Shown here in pieces: positions 1 through 10,049 of a DNA stretch of 64,000 nucleotides. A model generated the notes under the pieces. The model was not told where the DNA came from, did not search any database, and saw nothing but the letters and a program-made list of their open reading frames with translations. This stretch comes from Liquidambar formosana (Eukaryota > Streptophyta > Magnoliopsida > Saxifragales > Altingiaceae): contig CM077826.1 in the NCBI GenBank assembly GCA_039720395.1, forward strand, positions 32,298,810 through 32,362,809, given 5' to 3'. The position numbers were made by a program, and so were the translations under genes. The stretch's first letter is position 1. Each line of letters starts with the position of its first letter.

Positions 1-54
1 AGCTGCCTAGGCCCTGGTGGCTAGCTGCCTAAGGCTTGGGTGGTTACCCGAGCC
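1..54. repeat. GC-rich palindromic module, copy 1 (left part cut off)
   Basis: This very GC-rich stretch in AT-rich surroundings has two CTAGC-centred units and ends in TGGTTACCCGAG. It matches the two-unit arrangement in the LTR (14801-14880) and, less completely, the single-unit copy at 3307-3364. It lies just upstream of a TATA-like box and of the first antisense gene. Confidence 0.75.
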
Positions 55-76
55 ACATGCTGAAAAATTTTGGGTT

Positions 77-84
77 TTTAAATA
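77..84 (+). promoter_or_regulatory. TATA-like box of the first antisense gene
   Basis: TTTAAATA lies about 25 bases after the palindromic module and about 255 bases before the first ATG of the plant mobile domain gene. The leader between them is CT-rich. The assignment is positional only. Confidence 0.35.
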
Positions 85-339
85 CAAGGGGGCACTATTC
101 ATACCCCCCATTCAACCCAACCCGAAAATTTGGAGTTTCTCTCTCTAGAAAGCTTACCCCATTTTGCAAAATCAAACCAACACCCAAGAGCATTCAAATC
201 CACACTTCAAGAAGGATTCATACACATGAAATAGCATCATTAACACCCAATTTCACATCATAAACAACAAATTTGCAGCACTTTGCAAATCAAAAACCCA
301 TTAAACCCATTTTTGTTCAAAACAAGCTAGTTCATCCAC

Positions 340-3072
340 TATGGATTCCAATGAAGCTCCCACTTCAAAGTATCTATTCCTTGACTCAAAGAGTAGATAC
401 AAAGCTCTGAAATATGATGTTCTTTAAGGGAAATTGCTCCTAGAACCAAGGAATCATCTCTCCTTTCTCTATTCCAAGCAAGAGGTAAGCTTACCCATTT
501 TAAACTTTTCTTTGAAATTTTCATTTTTGTTGGTTGAAATGCATTCCCATGAACTCTTTATAAGTATTCCTAGCAATGTTTGCAATGCCCATTGATTTAG
601 GCAAGGATTGGATGTGAAAAGAATTCAATTTGAAAGCTTGGTGAATAGTGCCCACCAAGTGTTTGATAAAATGCTTGAGTGATGAAAATTCATCCAATCT
701 TTGTAAAATTGATGTGCATTGCAAGGCAAAATCATAGGCATTCATTTCTAATTGATTTTAGAAACAAAATCAAACATTTTCATGAACTTTGAAAAACAAA
801 GTTTGCTATATTTTTGAAAAACCAATGTTTTCATGAACAAGGTTTACTTATTTTTTCCTTAAAAAACCACTTTGGAAAACAAAGTTTGCTTATTATTTCC
901 TTTGAAAAATCCATGTTTCCATGGTCTTGGAATGCATGGTTTACCAATGATCATGAGTTTGAAGAATAAAACCAATGTTTTCATAAACTTTCAAAGCAAA
1001 ATTTACTTGTTCATGAACTAAAAAACTTAGCTTTTAAAAAGCCAATTATCAATGTTTGCATATGATTTTTACACTAACTAGATGAATAATTCTCTTGATT
1101 AGCCGAACTTTCAAGACCTATGCACAAGGTCTTCCATAAAGAACCTCATTGGGTGGTGGAAACACATGGAATACACCCAACCTACTGCAAGAGACATCAT
1201 TAAAAAGGCGGGTTTTGGTTGGTTCCTTGACTCCTTATGGAATGAACAATGGGACAGGCAAGCCCTTCTTGCCTTAGCTGAGTTATGGTGGGATACCACC
1301 AACACCTTTCACTTTAGTTTTGGGGAGATGACCATAACTCCCAAAGATTTTTCAATCATCACCGGCTTAAGCCTCAAGGGAAAGAGGTTGGAATATTATG
1401 GGGACGCCAACACGGGTGGTGTCTATCTCCTATCTATGTTGGGGATGGACATTGAGGCTAGCTTACACGATGTTAGGCGGACATGGCTATTTGAGAACTT
1501 TGCCAACTAAGAAGAAGGTGCGGGAGTGGCTCCCAATTGCATGGCTAGGGCATTCCTGATTTACATGCTCTCTTGCACTCTATTTGTTGGTACCAATGAC
1601 ATGGCACAATTAGGCTATCTTGCTTGCATGGTGGATGTCCATAAGATAGGGAGGTATAACTGGGAAAGGGCAGCACTAGCCACTATGTATAGATCTATGT
1701 CCGATATGTCCCGAGGGGTTTCTAAGAACTTTGGTGGGCTTCCATTTGTCTGGGAGGTAAATAAAAAATGTTTAATTTTTAAATTCCTCTCAAACTTGAT
1801 TTGATTTTAATTGCCTTTCTTGAATTTTGACAGATATGGTACTATGAGTATTTGGGACTGTGCCGCCCTGCCCTAGACAATGAGATACAGGAGTGGCCCA
1901 TACTTAGGAATTATGCTCCTAGCAAGATAGCTGTGTGTGCCCCCAACAGACATGACTATGCCCATGCAAGGGCATACTTGGCGAGTCTGAATGCCGATAT
2001 GGTAATCCGCCTTCCTCATTCTTTTCTTTCTTTTATTTTTATTATCTTGCTCATCATTTTCTTTCAAATTCAACAGATAGAGTGGAGCCCATGGGAACTG
2101 TAGGAAGCTAGGCTACCCAGGAGGTGTGTATCCTGCTTGGAGTTGATTAGGAAGAGGGTACTCTTTGAAGGTCCCTCAGGGCGATACTGGTACTTGGGAG
2201 AGCGTGTCCTTAGGCAAGTGAAAGGACGAGTGGATGCTGCTCTTACCCCTGTCTTGCCTCCGATGAACATGAGGCACACCGACTCCTTGGATGGGGATGA
2301 GCTGATGGAAACTCTGACTGGGTGGGATGCTGAGGAGTTCACCTCTCCCAATACTGATTATATGACCTTCTGTAATCAATTCTTGATGCACCCTAGGGTC
2401 TTTGGTTTCCCACCTCAAGGGTGAGTCTCTATCCCATTCTTTTTATTTTTGATTTATGCAAGCACTCCTCTTAGACAAATTATTTATTGTAGGGCCGACG
2501 AGCTCATGGACATAGTTCCACAATAGGGTCCTCCACAGGCATGACTCATGGAGCTGATGATTATGAGATGGAGGGAATTGCACAACCACCTCTCCCAGTT
2601 CTTGATTGGCAAGTGAACCTATGCAATGGGTTGGAATTTATGAGGGCTAATATTACTCGCCCTACTTTTGATGAAGTCCCCAAGATTGACTCGAGCTATG
2701 AGAATGTAAGCTCTAAGCCTTTGCCTTCCTTAAAACCTTTTTCATCATTTATTAACCATGTTCATTTTTTCAGGTTCCTCGAGAGTACGCACAGGAATGC
2801 CTTGAACTTAGTGAAGGATTAAGGCGGGACCTTATCAGGATGAGTTTGGCAAACTCCGTGCTAGAAGGACGACTAAATCCCACTGTAAGACATTCCCTTT
2901 GTTCATTCCAATCATAGGAGCTAAAGACATAACCCTTTTTGTTAATTGATTTTCTTTACAATAGGTCTCCACACTACGTCCACCACAACCAATGCCACCC
3001 CAAAGGATTCCTCATGCTGGTCGTGGTAGAGGCGAGTCAAGTAGGAAAAGAAGAACAATGGAAGATCATTAG
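340..3072 (+). pseudogene. Plant mobile domain (aminotransferase-like) gene, multi-exon, with internal stops
   Basis: The inferred exons are 340-483, 1102-1756, 1834-2001, 2077-2420, 2493-2705, 2774-2884 and 2965-3072, all with GT/AG borders. Family motifs run in order: KKAGFGWFLDSL, a W..T-TFHF-GEMTITPKDF block, GLSLKG, a YLACMVD / GRYNWERAALATMYRSM block, and RYWYLGERVLRQ. The tail is basic (GRGRGESSRKRR). An AATAAA follows at 3101. This is the PMD family (PF10536), common in plant MULEs and Tat elements; some free genes act in silencing and meristem maintenance. In-frame stops near 430, at 1508-1510 and 2101-2103, and a frame change near 2524, indicate a pseudogene. It lies antisense to the gypsy pol in the element's tail. 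Whether it is element cargo or an earlier independent insertion cannot be settled without the left flank. Confidence 0.75.
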
Positions 3073-3306
3073 CTTAGCTTAACCTCTTGCTTTGTAAACG
3101 AATAAAACATCGTTCCTTTATGCTTTGTAACCTTTCTTTGAACACTTGCTTTGGTACTTTTATGAGACTTTTGGAATTCCATTATGATGATTTACTCATG
3201 TTTTTGTGCAAAAATAAGCTCAAAATAAGCTTCCCAAGGTCACATAACCATATAGGGGTCAAATAGGGTAAAAAATAGGCAAAACTGGGCAAAATAGGAA
3301 AACGGC

Positions 3307-3364
3307 CTCGGGTGACCACCTGGGGCTGGGTGGCTAGCCGCCCAGGCCTGGGTGGTCACCCGAG
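3307..3364. repeat. GC-rich palindromic module, copy 2
   Basis: Outer arms CTCGGGTGACCACC and GGTGGTCACCCGAG are exact reverse complements. They enclose an inner near-palindrome centred on GGCTAGCC. The preceding 40 bases repeat AAATAGG-type words, and the LTR copy has a similar approach (CAAATAGGAAA...). It lies 140 bases upstream of a TATA box. Confidence 0.85.
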
Positions 3365-3451
3365 CCCGAAACGAGAATCCCACTTTAAATAGGAAACTCC
3401 CTATTTTGACGGGTTTTCTTCTTTTAGAACTCGGATTTGTGACATTTTCCC

Positions 3452-3458
3452 TATAAAA
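3452..3458 (+). promoter_or_regulatory. TATA box of the second antisense gene
   Basis: CTATAAAAAC is a good plant TATA element. It lies between palindromic copy 2 and the first ATG of the next reading region (3508), which fits transcription starting near 3485. Confidence 0.5.
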
Positions 3459-3507
3459 ACACAACAAAGGGGTTCATAAACCTACTTGTATTCATTCATT
3501 AGAAATT

Positions 3508-4807
3508 ATGGAGGCTCTAGATAAATTTTTAGGAGGGTTTTTATGAGTTATGAGTGCTGAAGAAAATTTGAGTTCAAGTGCTTTGGCTTGGATCCATTGC
3601 TTTTCTTGAGGCATGTGAAGCTTGAAATGAACCTCCTAACTACTGCTACATATTTTTGGGATCGCTAAGTTCATGTATTCTGCTTCAACTATGAAGAACT
3701 GTGCCCAACCATGGAGGAATTCTCCACGTTGTATGGAGTTTCACCGGTAGGTCTTTTCATCCTCCCTACTCCTCGCCCAAGTATTCTTACTTCTTTCTCC
3801 AATTTCCTTGGGATTCACCAACAATATGCCTCCATGTTTGTAAAGACCATATGGTAGATTTAATAAAATTGGCAACCTCTTTTTTGGCCTATGATAGCAA
3901 AGGTATTTTGAAATTTACCTTTCCTATTAAGCATGCACTTGCCTTTTGCCTTATTGGTCGTTTCCTTATTTCAACTGGTACTCCACATGTTCCCATACAA
4001 ATTTGTGAGTTGATTCTTTTCCTTACCAAGGGCCATAACTTAGTTTCCATGGTACTAGCTGAAACCTTGAATAGCTTAGATAAAGTCTATAAGGACCCAA
4101 AAGTTCCTTTAGGAGGTAGCCCCATTCTGTTGTAGATGTGGTTGCTTAAAAGACTGAATTTCTTGTCACCCACTGTCATTACACCGTAAAAGCCCCAGTA
4201 TTACGGTCTTCGCCGCATTGAACTGCCTAGGCAATTTTTATTGAGGGACTGGCTAGGTTACTTCCAAATCTTTTCGTAGAGGAATATCAAGTGGTTTATC
4301 TTCATATGGGGCTGTAGTGAACAGGTGCTTCTGCGCACTTCTAGATGTGCCATGGTGAGACTCATAGGATTGAGATCTACTTCCTTCTATTGGCCTTTAA
4401 GGGTTCTTCATCAAATGGGTGCCATGCAAACCATACCCACTTCCTTGAAGGGTGACTATCCTGTGGTGCCTGCGGGTCTTTCTGTGGTGACTTGGGCGAA
4501 GGATCAATGGCCGAGCAAGCTGACACTAACCCAAGTTACGAATACTGATGGTCCATATATGATGAGCCCCGAATACAAGGAATGGTTGAAGAACAACTTG
4601 GGCGAAAGAGAGACTACTCGAAGAGAAAGGATTTTTGGACTTGTCAAGAATAATGAACTTGGATCTTGTAGAGAAGATGTTATGGAAGCGGTGACAGAAG
4701 CTTATAAACATGACTTGAGGAAGAAAAGAAGACTCAAGAGAGAAACAAAAAAGGTGAAGAACGGGCTGCAAAGAATCCCAAGAAGAATTGAAGACTCAAT
4801 AGAATAG
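3508..4807 (+). pseudogene. DUF7745/PMD-like extra ORF of the gypsy element, frameshifted
   Basis: Three frame segments form one protein. An N-terminal part holds YFWDR then FNYEELCPTMEEF (about 3590-3870). A middle part (to 4135) holds HALAFCLIGRF and VSMVLAETLNSLD. A C-terminal part (4325-4804) holds SFYWPLRVLHQMGAMQTIP, YKEWLKNN and a basic tail. These blocks match the retrotransposon-associated plant family related to the mobile domain (recalled as DUF7745). Stops near 3667 and 3868 and a frame change around 4135-4325 break it. It ends about 300 bases before the integrase end of the opposite-strand pol, so the two are convergent. Extra antisense ORFs at this place are documented for Tat elements. 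No function is known. Confidence 0.65.
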
Positions 4808-4974
4808 GATATTTATGGCATATTTATAGTTCTTTTACTCAATACCAATGAATTGCTATGTCAATCACTTTTAGTTTTGAATAGATTGCCAATAATAAAT
4901 TAAATTTGGGATTTTGTTGTTTGATTTAGACCGCACCCAAAGTAACTTTATAGGTTGCCTACATATCTCCATGA

Positions 4975-5005
<31 letters not shown>

Positions 5006-5109
5006 GTTTTTTTTTCTCTTTTTTTTTGAATGGAGAACCAGGTCTTACGTAGTTCTTATGCCTTAACTTTTGCCTAGGCCGCCCTTACTGGTTTTCAACC
5101 TAGCAGGCC
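4808..5109. other. Spacer between antisense ORF and integrase, with long poly(T)
   Basis: It holds an AT-rich 3' end for the antisense gene (AATAATAAAT near 4888) and a T-rich run at about 4978-5028, which is a purine tract on the pol strand. No gene is seen. Confidence 0.5.
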
Positions 5110-6520
5110 TCAAACATAATATTTCTTTAATTGATCCAAATTAGTTGGACGAGCGAACTCAATTCTATCTAAATCCATGAGGCGAACAGTCCCTGCTGGC
5201 AATATCTCTTTGATAATGTATGGTCCACCCCAACTTGGCTTGAATTTCCCTCGCGGATCAAATATGGGAGCTCTGATTTCTTTCAACACTACATCCCCTT
5301 TCTTTAAACCCCGATCCTTGACATGCTTGTTGAATGCTCTAGCAACTCTCCACTGATACCCCTGTACGTGATACAGCACCCTTAACCGCCTTTCATCCAG
5401 TAACGCTAACTCATCATAATGGCTCTTGACCTAGTCCACTTCTGTTATCTGACTCTCCATGGCGACCCTTAGTGAAGGAACTTCTAGTTCGACTAGCAAC
5501 ACGGCTTCCATTCCGTAGACTAGAGAGTAAGGGGTAGCCCCTATTGACGACCTTATTGACATTCTGTAACCCCATAGAGCCAAAGGTAACTTCTCATGCC
5601 AGTCTGTGTGCGTATCTGTAGTCTTCTGCAGTATCTTCTTGATATTCTTGTTAGCTGCTTCCATTGCTCCATCAATCTAAGGACGGTATAATGACGACAA
5701 ATGGTGAACTATGCCATACTTTTGCAAGAGCTCATGGGTTTCTTTTTGAAAGTGCTGGCCATTGTCTGAGATAACTTCATACGGTACCCCATATCGATAG
5801 ATAATGCTGTGTTGTATGAACTGTGCTACCTTCTTGGAATTCAAGGTCTTGAAGGACGCTACTTCCACCCACTTAGTGAAATAGTCGATAGCAACTAGGA
5901 TTTATTCATGCCCATTTGATGCCTTTGGCTTGATCTGTCCGATGATATCTATCCCCTATACTGCGAACAGGCCATGGTGATGACATACTTGTTAAAGGCA
6001 TAGAAGGCAAATGTTGTCCACTGGTGAACAGTTGCCATTTATGGCACTTCTTAACATGTGTATGGCAATCTCTTTCCATGGTAGACCAATAATAGCCTAG
6101 CCTCATGATTTTCTTAGCCAACATATAACCATTCATGTGCGGAGCCCCTGTCCCGTCATGGATTTCTTTAATCAAATGCTCGGCTTCCTCCTCGGTGACA
6201 CAGAGCAGGTGGATCCCGTCGTATGATGTTCGATATAGCTTTCCTCCACAAAGTACATAGTGACTTGCTAGCCGTCTTAAGGTTTTTCTATCAATACGAG
6301 ATGCTCCTTCTAGGTATTCCCTTTCTTTAGTGAACTTCTTTATGTCATAGAACCACGGATAGCCATCATTCACTTCCCCTCCTCGGATTGCGCAACAGTA
6401 CACAGGCTTGTCTCAGCATTCTGTCACCAACGGCTTCACATTTCCTCCTTCAGGTATCTCCACTATGGACGCTAGGGTTACCAAGGCATCGGCAAACTGG
6501 TTCTTGTTTCTTGATAGGTA
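5110..6520 (-). pseudogene. Gypsy integrase (zinc finger, core, C-terminal domain), broken
   Basis: On the minus strand the order is the HHCC zinc-binding region (LIKEIHDGTGAPHMNGYMLA ... HVKKCHKWQ, about 6030-6190), the catalytic core (VISDNGQHF, a degenerate form of the usual D-NG-F motif, about 5770, and GATPYSLVYGMEAV, about 5520), and a C-terminal segment ending PTNLDQLKKYYV (5110). In gypsy elements this enzyme inserts the cDNA. Stops near 5430, 5670 and 5905 and a frame change within the core disable it. The join upstream to the archaeal-type RNase H reads NYLSRNKNQFADALVTLA. Confidence 0.85.
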
Positions 6521-6860
6521 ATTGAACTCTATCTCTAAGAACTCCTTGGTTAGAGCTTCTAGATAGGCATGGCATGGAAACTGCTTCTCATCTCGAGTTT
6601 TCCATTCCCCTTTTATCTAATAAATGATTAATGCTGAATCCTCGAATACTTCCAATTCTTTGATCCCCAATTCAAGTGCAGCTTCCAATGCCAGGATACA
6701 AGCCTCATACTCAGCAATGTTGTTGGTAGCTTCGAACCTCAACTTGACCACTAACGGTGTAAATGCCTCTTCAAGGTGAAGCCAGCAAGACTCTTATCCC
6801 ATAACCTTTCTTATTGGCTACCCCATCGAAGTATACTCTCCAAGTTTTCCTTCCAATTTC
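6520..6860 (-). pseudogene. Archaeal-type RNase H (second RNase H of Tat elements), broken
   Basis: The minus strand encodes TWRVYFDGVANKKGYGIRVL, then after a frame break VKLRFEATNNIAEYEACILA, LEAALELGIKELEVFEDSAL and a stop. The DG..N, E and EYEA positions match the aRNH domain that Tat-lineage elements carry between the normal RNase H and integrase. The same segment, also broken, recurs at 24217-24460 in a separate relic. Confidence 0.8.
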
Positions 6861-6899
6861 TAGCACGTCCTCATCTAGGGAACTGATCGCTAATAGGAG

Positions 6900-8460
6900 C
6901 GGATAATGACACAGGACAGCTGGCTAGGTAGTCTGCGATGACGCTCTCCTTGATAGACTTTTGATTTACATACTTGATGTCAAATTCGTTGAGGAGAATT
7001 GACCAGTCGAGTAGTTCTATATGACAATACTGGCCTCTCTATCAAGTATTTCAGTGGATCCATGCGACTTATCAAGAATACTTCAAAGGACATCATGTAG
7101 TGACGGAGTTTCTGCATCGCCCTATACTAGTGCCACACAAGCCTTTTCAATTGCATTGTACTTCACTTCATAGTCTGTCATTTTCTTGCTTAGGTAGTAA
7201 ATGGCATTCTCTATTGTTGACCCTTCAAGCTATTGAGCTAACATAGCTCCCGTCGCAGGTTTCAGTGATCGTTAAGTATAATAAAAGCGGTGCACTTTGC
7301 CGTGGGGGAACTAAGATTGGAGGGTTACTCAAGTATCTCTTAATGGTCTCAAAGGCCTCTTGGCATTCTTCGTTCCATACTTTCAGCACACCTTTCTTAA
7401 GCAATTTGAAGATTGGTTCACAAACCAAGGTCAAGTTGGCAATGAATCGACTTATATATTGAACTCTTCCCAGAAAACCCCAGATCTACTTCTCAGTGCT
7501 AGGCTGGCTCCATCTCTACAATGGCTTTTATCTTCCTTGGGTCTACTTCGATTCCCCTCTGAGTGATCATAAACCTTAACAACTTGCCTGCAGTGACACC
7601 AAAGGCACACTTTTGTGGGTTTAGACGGAGATTGTACTTCTTTGCTCGTTCCAGGAATTTCTCTAGTGCCTTGAAATGCCCTTCCCTATCTACGGACTTC
7701 ACGATCATATCGTCGACGTAAACCTCAACTTCTTTATGGATCATATCATGCAATAAGGTCGTAGTTGCTCTTTGGTAAGTAGCCCCAGCGTTTTTTAAGC
7801 CAAAAGGCATTACCTTGTAACAATACATCCCCCATTGCATGATAAAAGCTGTTTTCTCCATGTCTTGAGGTGCCATCTTTATCTGGTTATACCTGGAGAA
7901 TCCAGTCCATGAAGGAGAGGAGTGCATGTCCTACTGTACTGTCCACCAACACGTCGATATGGGGTAAAGGAAAGTCATCCTTAGGGCTCGCGGTGTTGAG
8001 ATCTCAGAAATTGACACACATCCTCACTTTCCCATCTTTTTTAGGCACAGGCACTATATTCGACAACCACTCGGGATACTCCACAACTTGGAGGAAACCC
8101 GCGTCTAGTTGTTTAGTTACCTTTTCTTTTACTTTTAGAGCCCATTCTGGTTTTAATCTTCTGAGTTTCTACTTTACCGGCTTTTTTAGGGAATTAGTGG
8201 GGATATAGTGTTGCACAATGTCAGGGTCAATGCTAGGCATGTCTTCATAATACCATGCGAAAGCCATAATGTTGGCTTTTAAGAGGGAGATCATCTTTTC
8301 TTTTTCAACAGGGGAGAGTGTTTTCCCAATTTTAACTATTCTTGGCAATTCATTCATCCCTAAGTTGATTCATTCCAATTCATCCATATTAGGTTTGGTG
8401 ACGCCCCTTTTCCTTTGCTCAACAGGCTCCAGGAGGACATCGTTCCTAGGATCTATATTC
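6900..8460 (-). pseudogene. Gypsy reverse transcriptase and RNase H, broken
   Basis: Reading on the minus strand the region begins with an RT N-terminal part (IVQHYIPT near 8200) and continues to the palm (YKVMPFGLKNAGATYQR; catalytic YVDDMIVKS near 7715). RPx-type thumb/connection segments follow (EAFETIKRYLSNPPILVPP, about 7320). The RNase H segment holds YYLSKKMTDYEVKYNAIEKA (about 7170) and ISRMDPLKYL (about 7065). RT copies element RNA into cDNA. Several stops and frameshifts are present, for example near 7225, 7435-7500 and 7927. The YVDD motif itself is intact. Confidence 0.85.
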
Positions 8461-9416
8461 ATGCCATAAATATCTATAGAGGAGAGAAAAGAGACACTGC
8501 ATATATAGTGAAAGAAAACACACTTTTATTGATTAGGAATGGCATACAAAAGAAAAAAGAAACAAATAATCTGTATCACTACTATGACTCCACAAAGTGA
8601 GTTAAGTAGATAAATCTTATTAAATTAGGGAAACATTACTAAACTAAGACACCTACAAGCTGCTATCAGGTAGGCCAAGGTCTTCTTCTTCATGGATCTC
8701 CGCAATGACATCACTTTCAAGGTACCAATTAAGGAGTGGCACGGTAGCATGGCTAATGGACGAACCCTGTAGTTCTTCAACGGTCAAACTTCCCAAGGTG
8801 AGGATCTTATCTTGGAACATTTCAGTCATAGCCCCTGCGTCAAGGTTCTCTACCCAGTCCTCCTCTTTCTTTTCCCAGAACTCATCATTGATGGCTTCAT
8901 TATCCATCATTTCAGCTGTGATTGGATACCATTCAATGAAGAAGATTTCAAATCCTAGAACTCTGGTCTTGGTGGCTTGGTCAAAGGTGGGTTCTAGAAA
9001 CCCCACAATATAGGAAATCATCCCCTTCTTTGACGAAGTAACCATTCAAAGTGGGTCGATACGATGAGATCCTCAGGTCTGGCATCCTTCCCTCGGCTTT
9101 GGCTCTTACTCTCTCCTTGTTTCTTTTCAGCATTTCCGCATGGTCATTTTTCGGAGGGCTCATATCCTAACCCAAAGGTGTATGAAGTGACATGGCTCTG
9201 AACAGACTTAGGGATCCCTTGTTGGCGACGTCCTAGCGCCATGCCTAAAAAGAAAGTCATTCTTCTCATGATTTCACTAACGTGCAAATTACCGTGGGGG
9301 CAAAAGGCCAAGGGTATTAACTCACCCTTCTCAAGTTCTTTCTCAATGCATTGGACATAGTCAAACCCAAATAGTGGTACTGCTGCTGATTCTGGTTGTA
9401 TCTCATATATAACCAC
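8461..9416 (-). pseudogene. Protease-RT linker region of gypsy pol, with possible intron
   Basis: Two minus-strand segments (9144-9416 and 8653-9045) encode an acidic linker without a recognised domain, typical of the long Tat/Ogre spacer. Coding stops at 8653 (LGLPDSSL) and resumes near 8455 with IYGMNIDPRNDVLL. Between lie about 200 AT-rich bases with stops in all frames. GTAGGT near 8653 and CTATAG near 8453 could be splice borders, as in the spliced intron known in Ogre, but the phase did not join cleanly by eye. Confidence 0.45.
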
Positions 9417-9443
9417 GCCTGCAAGCTTTAGTTCATAGTCCCC

Positions 9444-9857
9444 TTAAAGTGTTATTATGGCTCCTTCATAAGGAAACTTTACCTTTTGATGGAGTGAAGA
9501 TGGCACAGCCCCAACAGGATGGATCCAAGGTCGGCCCAATAGTAAGTTGAAACATGATGGCACATCCAACACTTGGAATTCCACCCTAAATTTAGTTGGT
9601 CCCATGATAAGAGGCAGAGTAACCACCCCTATTACTTCTCGGCGAGTGTTGTCATAAGCTATTACGGTTTGCCCAGATGGCATGAAATTGGTGGGTCCCA
9701 AACCCAAGATAGTGGCGGTTCTAAGAGGACATACATTTAGTACAGACCCATTATCAATGAGGACGGTAGGGACTCTCTTCCCCATGGTGTCAACGGTCAC
9801 ATAGAGAGCTTGGGAATAGCTTGGCCCGCTTTTAGGTAGGTCCACATCGGTAAACAC
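9444..9857 (-). pseudogene. Gypsy aspartic protease
   Basis: The minus strand encodes VLIDNGSVLNVCPL, with DNGS in place of the usual D-T/S-G. The conserved downstream LLGRPWIHPVGAVPSSLHQ block follows. This retropepsin processes Gag-Pol. The 137-codon segment is open, but it is separated by a stop or frame change from gag and from the linker, so the whole is listed as part of a dead element. Confidence 0.75.
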
Positions 9858-10049
9858 AATGGTTGAGTTCTTGGGAGTTGGAATTCACCAAATGTACTAA
9901 TCCCTCGGGGATGTATCAACGGGCACTTGTATCTTATTCAGGAGTTTCAGCACGATCTGTCTGTGCTTATGTGAGGCCATGAGCAAGCCCCAAATAGTGA
10001 TGTTGGCATTGGTCTTCTTCAGCTGCCTAAGCACCTCATCCTCTTCTTC

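Noticed and set aside
1166..3072. Functional host mobile-domain (MAIL-like) gene
   Set aside because: In-frame stops at 1508 and 2101 and a frame change near 2524 speak against an intact protein, and the location in the gypsy tail favours element cargo.
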